From positions 39,688,236 through 39,752,235 of the forward strand of contig NC_090253.1 of assembly GCF_037325665.1 (NCBI RefSeq): 64,000 nt of DNA. The letters run 5' to 3'. Made by a program: the position numbers and the translations under genes. Shown here piece after piece: positions 11,441 through 21,249 of the stretch (positions within the stretch are counted from its first letter, which is position 1; every line of letters starts with the position of its first letter). The notes beneath the pieces were generated by a model that was given only the letters and a program-made list of their open reading frames with translations, ran no database searches and was not told the origin of the DNA. This DNA is from Littorina saxatilis. Lineage: Eukaryota > Mollusca > Gastropoda > Littorinimorpha > Littorinidae.

Positions 11441-12688
11441 TTAAGAGGTTTTAACAAGATGATCTTTCAAGTTCCTGTGTCTTGCATAGGCAACGAGGGG
11501 AGGTTTAGGGAACAAGCCGGAACATTCTGTGTCTTGTAGAATCAGCTTCCAGTGTTTCAAGAGTTTCTTTTTAAGGTGTCTCAGTCTAGGGTTGTAGGTT
11601 GAGACCATGAGGAGTGGTGGAGCTTTGTTTTTGGTGGGATGGTCTCTCTTTTGTTTTAGAAGTGTGTTTCTTGGTATGTTCAAGACTTCCCGTTTGATTA
11701 ACTCCAGTTCGTCCGGTATATATTCTCTCTCAAGGAGTTTTGAAAGGAATAAATCAGTTTCCTTGTTCTGTGTGGTTATGTTGTTGTTGGTGCGAATGTA
11801 TCTGATCAATTCACCTTTCACAAGTCCTTTAAAGACACTAGGAGGGTGGGCAGATTCCCGATGGAGATACTGAAATGTTTCAGTAGATTTCCTGTGTGTT
11901 TTCAAGTCCAATATTTTGTTGGACAAGAATCTGTTACCCTTGTAGATGGTGGTGTCAAGAAACGTCGCCTCTGAGTCAGAGATGTTGTTTGTGAATTTGA
12001 GTAATAGATGGTGGGCGTTGGCAATATCAAACAGCTGATGTATTTGGTTTTGGTCAGCATTAAAGAACAAGATGCCGTCATCTCTGTAGCGTCTGTGCCA
12101 GAGAATTGTGTCTTTGTAGGCATATTTGTCGAGGATTTCAATCATGAGTTGAAACATGCGTATATCGCATATTTCTGGGGATGCTGTCATTCCCATGGCG
12201 GCCCCAATGCACTGGTTGTAGTGTTGGTTGTCAAACACAAAGTTGTTGTTTTTCAAGATGAGCTCAAGAAGTGACACGATGTGTGATTTGTGGATAGGTG
12301 GTAGTGGTGGGATACACAGGGTGGTGGGCAAAGCTTCGTCCACAGCTCTTAAGAGTTCAACCGCTGTCATGTTGGTGTACATGCTAGTGATGTCAAATGT
12401 ACAAATGAGCACATTGGGGGGAAGAGCGAGTTGTTCAATTTTCTGGATAAAATCCAATGTGTCTCTGATGTAGGTAGGTTGTCTTTTTACTGTAGGTAGT
12501 AGGAAGAAATCGATGAATTTTCCCACGTAGTGGGAGGGGGTGTCACATTGGGAAATGATAGGTCTGCCTGGAATTCTAGTACCCTGGACTCCGTTTGTTT
12601 GTAGGTTGCAAATTTCTTCTTTGGAGAATTTGTGTACTTTAGGGAGAAAGTACAGTTTGCCCATTGTTTTGCATTTTTGGTTTGGCAC
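11441..12688 (-). CDS. PLE reverse transcriptase core, copy 8 (415 aa)
   Basis: Long form with the CT dinucleotide and the NLKDHLV block. Counterpart of copy 5 (KIEQLALPP). Motifs A, B and YRDDG are intact. Confidence 0.88.
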   Translation of the reverse strand: MPNQKCKTMGKLYFLPKVHKFSKEEICNLQTNGVQGTRIPGRPIISQCDTPSHYVGKFIDFFLLPTVKRQPTYIRDTLDFIQKIEQLALPPNVLICTFDITSMYTNMTAVELLRAVDEALPTTLCIPPLPPIHKSHIVSLLELILKNNNFVFDNQHYNQCIGAAMGMTASPEICDIRMFQLMIEILDKYAYKDTILWHRRYRDDGILFFNADQNQIHQLFDIANAHHLLLKFTNNISDSEATFLDTTIYKGNRFLSNKILDLKTHRKSTETFQYLHRESAHPPSVFKGLVKGELIRYIRTNNNITTQNKETDLFLSKLLEREYIPDELELIKREVLNIPRNTLLKQKRDHPTKNKAPPLLMVSTYNPRLRHLKKKLLKHWKLILQDTECSGLFPKPPLVAYARHRNLKDHLVKTS

Positions 12689-13141
12689 AGGAAATTGTAT
12701 GTTGGTTTGTCAATTTGTTGGGTTTCCTTTAGATGTTATGATTGTCATCATTTGGTTGATCAGTGACAGTTGATCAGGTGGGGGGATGGTTTTGTAGTGT
12801 ACCCCTGAACGATGGAATTGTGCTTCCTCGTCGTAGGTAGTTTTGTTCAAGATCTAGATTGTGTTGTTTTTGTCAGCTTTACGTATGACTATGTCTTGAT
12901 TGTCAGATAGCTCCTTGAGGGCTTTCCTTTCATCTTCAGAGAGGTTGGGTTGTTTTTACCTTCACCGTTTGTTGGTGTAACACTTATGTTTTTTCGTAGC
13001 TTTATTTATTCTCTCCGTGATTTCCGTGACTGTTGTTATGTCAGGGGGGTATGTCGTTTTGAATAAGCGAAATTTCTTGGCGTTGTATTGTTTTCATTAC
13101 CTTATGTAAGCAAGGCAGGGGTTGTTATGTCACTTGACTTG

Positions 13142-14389
13142 TTAAGAGGTTTTAACAAGATGATCTTTCAAGTTCCTGTGTCTTGCATAGGCAACGAGGG
13201 GAGGTTTAGGGAACAAGCCGGAACATTCTGTGTCTTGTAGAATCAGCTTCCAGTGTTTCAAGAGTTTCTTTTTAAGGTGTCTCAGTCTAGGGTTGTAGGT
13301 TGAGACCATGAGGAGTGGTGGAGCTTTGTTTTTGGTGGGATGGTCTCTCTTTTGTTTTAGAAGTGTGTTTCTTGGTATGTTCAAGACTTCCCGTTTGATT
13401 AACTCCAGTTCGTCCGGTATATATTCTCTCTCAAGGAGTTTTGAAAGGAATAAATCAGTTTCCTTGTTCTGTGTGGTTATGTTGTTGTTGGTGCGAATGT
13501 ATCTGATCAATTCACCTTTCACAAGTCCTTTAAAGACACTAGGAGGGTGGGCAGATTCCCGATGGAGATACTGAAATGTTTCAGTAGATTTCCTGTGTGT
13601 TTTCAAGTCCAATATTTTGTTGGACAAGAATCTGTTACCCTTGTAGATGGTGGTGTCAAGAAACGTCGCCTCTGAGTCAGAGATGTTGTTTGTGAATTTG
13701 AGTAATAGATGGTGGGCGTTGGCAATATCAAACAGCTGATGTATTTGGTTTTGGTCAGCATTAAAGAACAAGATGCCGTCATCTCTGTAGCGTCTGTGCC
13801 AGAGAATTGTGTCTTTGTAGGCATATTTGTCGAGGATTTCAATCATGAGTTGAAACATGCGTATATCGCATATTTCTGGGGATGCTGTCATTCCCATGGC
13901 GGCCCCAATGCACTGGTTGTAGTGTTGGTTGTCAAACACAAAGTTGTTGTTTTTCAAGATGAGCTCAAGAAGTGACACGATGTGTGATTTGTGGATAGGT
14001 GGTAGTGGTGGGATACACAGGGTGGTGGGCAAAGCTTCGTCCACAGCTCTTAAGAGTTCAACCGCTGTCATGTTGGTGTACATGCTAGTGATGTCAAATG
14101 TACAAATGAGCACATTGGGGGGAAGAGTGAGTTGTTCAATTTTCTGGATAAAATCCAATGTGTCTCTGATGTAGGTAGGTTGTCTTTTTACTGTAGGTAG
14201 TAGGAAGAAATCGATGAATTTTCCCACGTAGTGGGAGGGGGTGTCACATTGGGAAATGATAGGTCTGCCTGGAATTCTAGTACCCTGGACTCCGTTTGTT
14301 TGTAGGTTGCAAATTTCTTCTTTGGAGAATTCGTGTACTTTAGGGAGAAAGTACAGTTTGCCCATTGTTTTGCATTTTTGGTTTGGCAC
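13142..14389 (-). CDS. PLE reverse transcriptase core, copy 9 (415 aa, array edge)
   Basis: Last RT core before the array ends. Long form with KIEQLTLPP and a private Glu in KVHEF. Unlike all other copies it is preceded on its own strand by the genuine upstream part of the element (14,651-15,169) and not by a truncated junction. It therefore marks the 5' end of the founding or oldest copy. Confidence 0.88.
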   Translation of the reverse strand: MPNQKCKTMGKLYFLPKVHEFSKEEICNLQTNGVQGTRIPGRPIISQCDTPSHYVGKFIDFFLLPTVKRQPTYIRDTLDFIQKIEQLTLPPNVLICTFDITSMYTNMTAVELLRAVDEALPTTLCIPPLPPIHKSHIVSLLELILKNNNFVFDNQHYNQCIGAAMGMTASPEICDIRMFQLMIEILDKYAYKDTILWHRRYRDDGILFFNADQNQIHQLFDIANAHHLLLKFTNNISDSEATFLDTTIYKGNRFLSNKILDLKTHRKSTETFQYLHRESAHPPSVFKGLVKGELIRYIRTNNNITTQNKETDLFLSKLLEREYIPDELELIKREVLNIPRNTLLKQKRDHPTKNKAPPLLMVSTYNPRLRHLKKKLLKHWKLILQDTECSGLFPKPPLVAYARHRNLKDHLVKTS

Positions 14390-14650
14390 AGAACATTGTA
14401 TGTTGGTTTGTCAATTTGTTGGGTTTCCTTTAGATGTTATGATTGTCATCATTTGGTTGATCAGTGACAGTTGATCAGGTGGGGGGGATGGTTTTGTAGT
14501 GTACCCCTGAAAGATGGAATTGTGCTTCCTCGTCGTAGGTAGTTTTGTTCAAGATCTAGATTGTGTTGTTTTTGTCAGCTTTACGTATGACTATGTCTTG
14601 ATTGTCAGATAGCTCCTTGGGGGCTTTCCTTTCATCTTCAGAGAGGTTGG

Positions 14651-15240
14651 ATTGTAGTTTCTTTAAAAGAGAGATTGTATAGTTCCATTCTGGTATTGAA
14701 GATGTACTCTTCGATGGCTTCGTTGCCTAGTGGGGGGTTCCAATTGGATTTTGTGTAGAACGGAGGTATTTCCGTGTTGGAGGTGTTTTCACGGAAGTGA
14801 AATTTGCATCGAATGTTTCGTGCAAGTTTGTAGAAATCTGCAGATATGTTTTCTCATGGTTGGTTTGTTGGTTTTTGGCGTTGGTATGAATTTGAGGCCT
14901 TTTGCTAAGCCCAGATATTGTCCATTCGAGAGTTGCACATTTGACAAGTTGATCACGAATTGTTTGGCTCGTGTCAAGTTGTTGTTGATCTTCTTTTCTT
15001 TCTCATTAGACAGTCTGGTTTGTTTCCTCCTTTGGATACGGAGTTGTGTTTTGGAGTGTCTGCCCATGATTTGGGAGAGAGCCGTATATAGTGACAAGTG
15101 CACTTTGACCACGGATAGTGGGGTGGTATCGCGTGTCCTTTTGATACGGGAATGTGAGGGTATGAGCAAAACGTCGAGATTGGGTATGTGTGCTCAGTTG
15201 GAGGTTTTAATTAGTGCCAATGTGTAGATATAACAGTTGG
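14651..15240 (-). mobile_element. 5' (N-terminal) part of the PLE, array terminus
   Basis: At 14,651 the sequence leaves the array consensus and continues into sequence found nowhere else in the window. The minus strand encodes material typical of the PLE N-terminal region. One stretch (14,789-15,169) has LSNGQYLGLAKGLKFIPTP, matching the LTxxExxLLxKGLxFxPTP-type signature. Next comes sequence encoding RCKFHF and PPFYTKSNW in another reading frame. The reading is interrupted between these parts, so this terminal copy is not intact. The outer 5' boundary is not sharp; I place it near 15,240. Confidence 0.75.
14789..15169 (-). CDS. PLE N-terminal ORF fragment (126 aa)
   Basis: Basic leader (KTQLRIQRRKQTRLSNEKEKK) followed by INLSNVQLSNGQYLGLAKGL and KFIPTPKTNKPT, the conserved N-terminal block of PLE proteins. 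Known PLE proteins carry this region before the RT, so this is the missing first part of the units in the array. The frame ends at 14,789 and does not join the RT frame. The ATG is the first in the open stretch and may not be the native start. Confidence 0.7.
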   Translation of the reverse strand: MLIPSHSRIKRTRDTTPLSVVKVHLSLYTALSQIMGRHSKTQLRIQRRKQTRLSNEKEKKINNNLTRAKQFVINLSNVQLSNGQYLGLAKGLKFIPTPKTNKPTMRKHICRFLQTCTKHSMQISLP

Positions 15241-15320
15241 GGGAGAGGCTTAGGAATGTGCAGGCCCCAGTCTCTTCGTCTCCTTTCCCCGTCCCTTGAT
15301 TGGGTTTGAGGGATGGCAAA

Positions 15321-15660
15321 TGCCGGAAATACCTAGTGCTGGAGGGATTAGCTGTAGCGTATCGGCGTCTGTGACTTGATACCCTTCTTGCTGCGGCGTC
15401 ATAGTTGAAACGGATGTGTCCCGTCTGTTCGGGTTGATATTTGGGGAATAGTGTAGAATTGTAACCTCTTAGTCTGGTTAGAGGCACATAGTTTAGGTGT
15501 GTGCCGGAAATGCCCTGGCACTGGAAGGATTAGCTGTATCGTTTCAGCGTCTGTTGCTAGAAACCGTTCTATTTGCTGTGTCATAGTGGAGACAGATGTT
15601 TCCCATCTCTGAGGGTTTGATAACTGGGGATTAATTGTAGAGTTGTATCATTTTCCCTAA
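15321..15660. repeat. Degenerate tandem duplication, about 181 bp
   Basis: TGCCGGAAAT recurs at 15,321 and 15,502. It is followed by similar text (CTGGAxGGATTAGCTGTA, GCGTCTGT, then GTCATAGT). The copies have diverged markedly. It lies just outside the 5' end of the PLE and could be part of its untranslated leader or unrelated flank. Confidence 0.55.
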
Positions 15661-16871
15661 TTCAAAGCAAACACTTTATGAGGAAATTGAATTTCTCTCT
15701 CAAGGGTGTAAGTTTAAGGTTTTTCCAGGCTTGGCAAATATTTTAGGCAAAACACAGATTCCTGTTGAGATGGTAGTTGTAGTTGGTGTTGGTTTTGTTG
15801 ACGGTGGGGTTTGTAGAAATTATAATCGTTCTTGAGTTCGTGTTGTTGAAATTTTTGTAGTAGTTGTTGTTGATGTGGATGTAGTCAATGTCTGATTTGT
15901 TACAAGGACATTCTTGTGTGTTCCCAGCACTGTTTATTAGTGTACATCAGTTGTTGGAGGTGCTGTTGAAATTTAAGCCGTTCTTCCCGATGTGGGGTTG
16001 TTGTGGTTGTTGTGGTTGTAGTTGTATCTGTTTTGTTGTTGTTTGTTGATGGTGTCGTCTTAGTTATCTTTGTTCCTTTTGTTGTTATGGTATACACAGT
16101 TGTTCTTGCTTACGCAAGGCATCAGCTGTTCGTGTTCAGCTGTTTTAGCAGTGTGCTTCAATACTTAGAGGTACTGGGTGATGGTGTTAATGTTGTAAAG
16201 CAACAAATGTACAGGTTGTATATGGGAGAGGTTGTGGGTGTCTTCAGGTGCTTTTTCAAACTAACATTGTAGTTGTTCTGGGTTATCGAGCTGTTATTCC
16301 TGTTGGTGTAGTAGTGTACACTGAGAGGTGTTGGTCTTGTTACACGCGGTGTCTGCCGTTTGTGTTCTTGAGGGTAAAAATCAAGGGTCTGCCAACCCCA
16401 GCAAATGCAGTAGGCAGCCCAGAGATCCCTAAGTACCTCTCCCAAAGATGTTACTTTTTGGCAAGATTTACAGTTTCAAGCTGTTAGGACAACTTCTTTG
16501 AAATTGTGATTTTACAGAGGTTTTTTGGGGAAACTGAAAGGTAGCCTCGTCAGGGGACAACTATTTAAACCCATATCCTCATCATCTTGTTTCTCGATTG
16601 AGAATAATCATTTATAGATGACTATTATTCATTTCCTTTGTTGGGGTGTACTTGCATGTACTGGTGGTTGATTACCCAAATGTCCTCTCAGTGATTGAGG
16701 CTTATATGAGGCTAAGTGATTATAAATGTCACTGTTCCTTTAACGGGTTTATTAAGTATTTTTATGTGTACTAATGGTACAGGTAGGTATGGGGAGTGGT
16801 GTAGTTGGTTATTCAAACCATCTCGTTATTTTGTTTCTCCACAAACAAATAATCATTTATGTATGATTTAT
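15661..16871. other. No gene seen; GTT-rich low complexity and diverged repeats
   Basis: About 15,770-16,080 is rich in GTT/GTTGTGG triplets, the complement of the CAA-rich tracts at 18-28 kb. Two diverged copies of AATAATCATTTAT-containing sequence lie near 16,610 and 16,850. Open frames here are compositional and lack recognisable domains. Confidence 0.5.
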
Positions 16872-17610
16872 CAGTAGTGTACCCCACAAGATCTGAGTGT
16901 TATTATGATCACAGTAGCTTTGATAGTAGAGGCTGAGCGTTTCCAATGAGGGTAAACGTATTGTAGAGATCGGTAGTCAAGGCTGTTTTGCCCGTCGGTG
17001 GTGAGAAGATCGTATATATTGCCCTTGGTTGGGCTGTTGCTCTCCTAATGTGAGGCAGATTAAGTTAAAGTATCTCTCAGTGGTTGAGGATTTCGTTGTA
17101 TGTGTACCTCACAAATTCTGAGGGTTATGATCACAGTAGCTTTGATAGTAGAGGCTGAGCGTTTCAAATGAGGGTAAACGTATTGTGGAGATCAGTAATC
17201 AAGGCTGTTTTGCCCGTCGGTGGTGAGAAGATCGTATATATTGCCCTTGGTTGGGCTGTTGCTCTCCTAATGTGAGGCAGATTAAGTTGAAGTATCTCTC
17301 AGTGATTGGGGATTCCGTTGTATGTGTACCTCACAAATTCTGAGGGTTATGATCACAGTAACCTTGGTAGTAGAGGGTGCGCGTTCTCACTGAAGTTGAA
17401 CGTATTGTAGAGATCGGTAGTCAAGGCTGTTTTGTCCGTCGGTGATGAGAAGATCGTATATATTGCCCTTGGTTGGGCTGTTGCTCTCTTAATGTGAGTC
17501 AGATTGAGTTGAAGTACCTCTCAGTAATTGAGGTTTTCGTTGTATGTGTACCTCACAAATTCTGAGGGTCATGATCACAGTAGCTGTGATAGTGGAGGCT
17601 GAGCGTTCCC
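16872..17610. repeat. 222-bp satellite, about 3.3 copies
   Basis: GATCACAGTA anchors occur at 16,907, 17,129, 17,351 and 17,573, exactly 222 bp apart each time. Units share GAAGATCGTATATATTGCCC and TTGGGCTGTTGCTCTC. Divergence is low and by substitution, with length conserved. The last copy is partial and ends near 17,610. Confidence 0.9.
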
Positions 17611-17880
17611 ACTGGCAAGTAAATTGACTCTGCGTGTTTAAGTAGATAGTTTCGTCAGAGTTGATCTGAGTTCTTATTGGCGGTTACCAATTCCCGCCCG
17701 TGGGTTGGCTGGTTCTTGTAATTAGGGGATAAGTGTGTGTCACTCAACACCCCTTAGGCTTGGTGGGCGGAGTTATTGTGGGGGTGATTGTTGGGCGCGA
17801 AACTGCGTCCCTCCCTGTTCGTTGCGGTTGGGTGACCGTGTTACGTGTCAATTATTCTGTGTACTTAGCACTGATAATCA
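17611..17880. other. Unique-looking spacer, no gene seen
   Basis: Mixed-composition sequence between the 222-bp satellite and the modular minisatellite. No domain, splice pair or repeat was recognised. Confidence 0.4.
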
Positions 17881-19502
17881 GTGTCTGTTCCAATGTCTGC
17901 TCCAATGTCTGCTCCAGCGTGTCTCCTGGGCGGACGCGGGGACGGACGCGCGAACGGATGGCCAGCCTCACGGACGCACGGACGGACGGACGGACGGTGT
18001 GTCTCCTCCAATGTATCTCCTCCAATGTATCTCCTCCAGTGTCTCCTCCAGTGTCTCCTCCAGGGTCTGCTCCAGTGTTTCTCCAAACTGCAACAACACC
18101 AACATCAGCATTAATAGCAACAGCAATAATAACAATCACTAAAATAGCATCAGCATCAACAACAATCACAAACACAACAACAACACAACTGGAACAGCAG
18201 TGCAGCAGCAGCAAAACCACAACCGCACCAAGAGAAAGAACACCTGCAGAAGCAACAGCAACAACAAAAACAACCTCAACAACAAGAAGAAGAACAACAA
18301 CAACAGCAACTACGTCAACAACACCAAGAACAACAACAACAACACCAACAACAACAACAGCATCAGCACCCCCGACACAGCACCAAGAAAAAGAACAGCT
18401 GGAAGACCAGCAGCTAGAACCCCTACAAAAACAACAAAAATAGCATCATCAACAAAAGCAACAACAACAAAATCAAAACCACTAACAAAAGCAATAACAA
18501 CAATTACAACAACAGCATCAGCATCAACTACACGCTCAAAATCAGCAAAAGCAAAACACTTAAACAGCAGCACCATCACGACAGCAGCAAGTGAAAAACA
18601 GCAGCAGGAACAACAGCAACAGCGTCAACAAAACAAAACACAACAACAACAACAACAATTAACAATAACATTAACATTGACAACAAGAACAACTATTAAG
18701 ATAACAGAAACTGCAAAAACTTACAACTCCTCCATTGTGCTAGCTTTAGTGTCGGCGCCAATGTCTCCTCCAACGTCTGCTCCAATGTCTCCGGCATTGT
18801 CTGCTCCAATGTCTCCTCCAGAGTCTCTTCCAATGTCTGCTCCAATGTCTGCTCCAGTGTCTGTGAGGGACAGAGAAAGAGATATTGTTAGTGTATCTGT
18901 GAAAACGAGCAGTGTCCCCTGCAGTGTCTGCTCCAACGTCTCCTCCCGTGTCTGTTCCAATGTCTGCTCCAATGTCTGCTCCAGCGTGTCTCCTGGGCGG
19001 ACGCGCGGACGGACGCGCGGACGGACGCGGGGACGGACGCGCGGACGGACGCGGGGACGGACGCGCGGACGGATGGCTAGCCTCACGGACGCGCGGGTGG
19101 ACGGACGGACGGTGTGTCTCCTCCAATTTGTCTCCTCCAATGTATCTCCTCCAGTGTCTCCTCCAAGGTCTGCTCCAGTGTTTCTCCAAACTGCAACAAC
19201 ACCAACATCAGCATCAATAGCAACAGCAATAATTACAATCACTAAAATAGCATCAGCATCAACAACAATCACAAAGTTAGCAACAACAACACAACTGGAA
19301 CACCAGCAGAGCAGCAGCAGCAAAACCACAACCGCACCAATCGAAAGAACACCTGCTGAAGCAACAGCAACAACCTCAACAAAAACAACCTCAACAACAA
19401 GAAGAAGAAGAACAACAACTACAGCAACTACGTCAACAACACCAAGAACAACAACAACAACAACAACAACAGCATCAGCACCACCGACACAGCACCAAGA
19501 AC

Positions 19503-20374
19503 AAGTCGCGTAAGGCGAAAATACAATATTTAGTCAAGTAGCTGTCGAACTCACAGAATGAAACTGAACGCAATGCCATTTTTCAGCAAGACCGTATACT
19601 CGTAGCATCGTCAGTCCACCGCTCATGGCAAAGGCAGTGAAATTGACAAGAAGAGCGGGGTAGTAGTTGCGCTAAGAAGGATAGCACGCTTTTCTGTACC
19701 TCTCTTTGTTTTAACTTTCTGAGCGTGTTTTTAATCCAAACATATCATATCTATATGTTTTTGGAATCAGGAACCGACAAGGAATAAGATGAAAGTGTTT
19801 TTAAATTGATTTGGACAATTTAATTTTGATAATAATTTTTATATATTTAATTTTCAGAGCTTGTTTTTAATCCGAATATAACATATTTATATGTTTTTGG
19901 AATCAGCAAATGATGGAGAATAAGATGAACGTAAATTTGGATCGTTTTATAAATTTTTATTTTTTTTTTACAATTTTCAGATTTTTAATGACCAAAGTCA
20001 TTAATTAATTTTTAAGCCACCACGCTGAAATGCAATACCGAAGTCCGGGCTTCGTCAAAGATTACTTGACCAAAATTTCAACCAATTTGGTTGAAAAATG
20101 AGGGCGTGACAGTGCCGCCTCAACTTTCACAAAAAGCCGGATATGACGTCATCAAAGACATTTATCAAAAAAATGAAAAAAACGTTCGGGGATTTCATAC
20201 CCAGGAACTCTCATGTCAAATTTCATAAAGATCGGTCCAGTAGTTTAGTCTGAATCGCTCTACACACACACACAGACAGACAGACAGACAGACAGACACA
20301 CGCACATACACCACGACCCTCGTTTCGATTCCCCCTCGATGTTAAAATATTTAGTCAAAACTTGACTAAATATA
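19503..20374. mobile_element. Non-autonomous inverted-repeat element, ATATTTAGTCAAGT family, copy 1
   Basis: About 870 bp inserted in the minisatellite. It carries ATATTTAGTCAAGT near its left end (19,526) and the exact complement, ACTTGACTAAATAT, at its right end. The body is AT-rich, with repeated CATATxTATATGTTTTTGGA motifs, a CACACA/GACA tract and CGATTCCCCCTCGA near the right end. A second copy lies at 46,023-46,916. No coding capacity; a MITE-like DNA element is the best reading. I recall this repeat as widespread in gastropods. Confidence 0.75.
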
Positions 20375-20631
20375 AAAAGCAACAGCAACAATAACAATCA
20401 CCAAAATAGCATCAGCATCAACAACAATCACAAAGTTAGCAACAACAACACCACTGCAAATGCAGAGCAGCAGCAGCAAAACCACAACCGCACCAAGAGA
20501 AAGAACACCTGCAGAAGCAACAGCAACAACCTCAACAACCAAAAGCTCAACAACAACAAGAAGAAGAACAACAGCAACTACGTCAACAACAACAACACCA
20601 AGAACAAGAACAAATACAAGAACAAGAACCG

Positions 20632-20695
20632 TCGCGATATAACCTTGAATGGTTGAAAACGAAGTTAAACACCAAATAAAGAAAGAAAGAACAAG
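20632..20695 (+). mobile_element. Retroposon 3' tail fragment
   Basis: GCGATATAACCTTGAATGG, then GAAAACGAAGTTAAACACC and AAATAAAGAAAGAAAG. This is the 3' tail shared with the retroposons at 31,158 and 45,161. Only about 60 bp remain, a strongly 5'-truncated insertion within CAA-rich sequence. Confidence 0.7.
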
Positions 20696-20728
20696 AACAA
20701 AAACAACAAGAAGAGCAAACGCTCGATC

Positions 20729-21249
20729 GAGTCACTTTCGCAGTTCTGAATATTATATGAGGCATCAGATGGACAGGAAGAAATTGCTATTCACAACACA
20801 ATGAGTCACGTTCACATAAAATTTGAGCCCGGTCACTTTTATAGTTTCCGAGAAAAGCCCAACGTTAAGTTGTGTGTTGCCGAACAGAAAAGGCTAGTTA
20901 TCTCCCTTGTTTTTCTAATAACGTTCGTAAAAGGCTACAGATGTAAATACTTTGATGTAAAGAATAATCCTACAAAGTTTCAATCACATCCGATGAACTT
21001 TGTCAAAGATATAAAATGTCTAATTTTTCCTTTGACGCTGACCTGTGACCTTGAAAAAGGTCAAAGGTCAACGAAACCATCGTTAAAGTGTAGAGGTCAT
21101 TGGAGGTCACGACTAAACAAAATATGAGCCCGATCGCTTTGATAGTTTCCGAGAAAAGTCCAACGTTAAGGTGGTGTCTACGGACGGCCGGCCGGCCGGA
21201 CAGACTAACACTGACCGATTACATAGAGTCACTTTTTCTCAAGTGACTC
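20729..21249. mobile_element. Non-autonomous element with GAGTCACTT termini
   Basis: Left end GAGTCACTTTCG at 20,729; right end CAAGTGACTC at 21,249, an inverted match. Inside, GAGCCCGxTCxCTTT followed by ATAGTTTCCGAGAAAAG occurs twice, near 20,824 and 21,126. A GGCCGGCCGGCC tract lies near 21,186. No coding capacity. Confidence 0.65.

Larger units (their letters stand above)
1..14650 (-). repeat. Tandem array of 1.70-kb Penelope-like element units
   Basis: Head-to-tail array on the minus strand. Equivalent start codons lie at 785, 2486, 4185, 5886, 7587, 9286, 10987, 12688 and 14389, giving periods of 1,699 or 1,701 bp. The left end runs off the window. Every internal junction is the same: one copy's 3' end, after the RT and linker, meets a 5'-truncated next copy at one point (about 1047/1048 and equivalents). 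That favours amplification of one junction over independent insertions. The N-terminal half of the element appears only at the right end (14,651 onward). Diagnostic variants recur every three units (5,101 bp). No GIY-YIG endonuclease is visible in any unit. PLEs are known for tandem and 5'-truncated copies; the amplification route is inferred. Confidence 0.9.

Noticed and set aside
14651-15660. Hammerhead ribozyme, reported in other PLEs
   Set aside because: I looked for a CTGANGA and GAAA core on both strands near the unit junction and the 5' flank and did not find one in a foldable arrangement.
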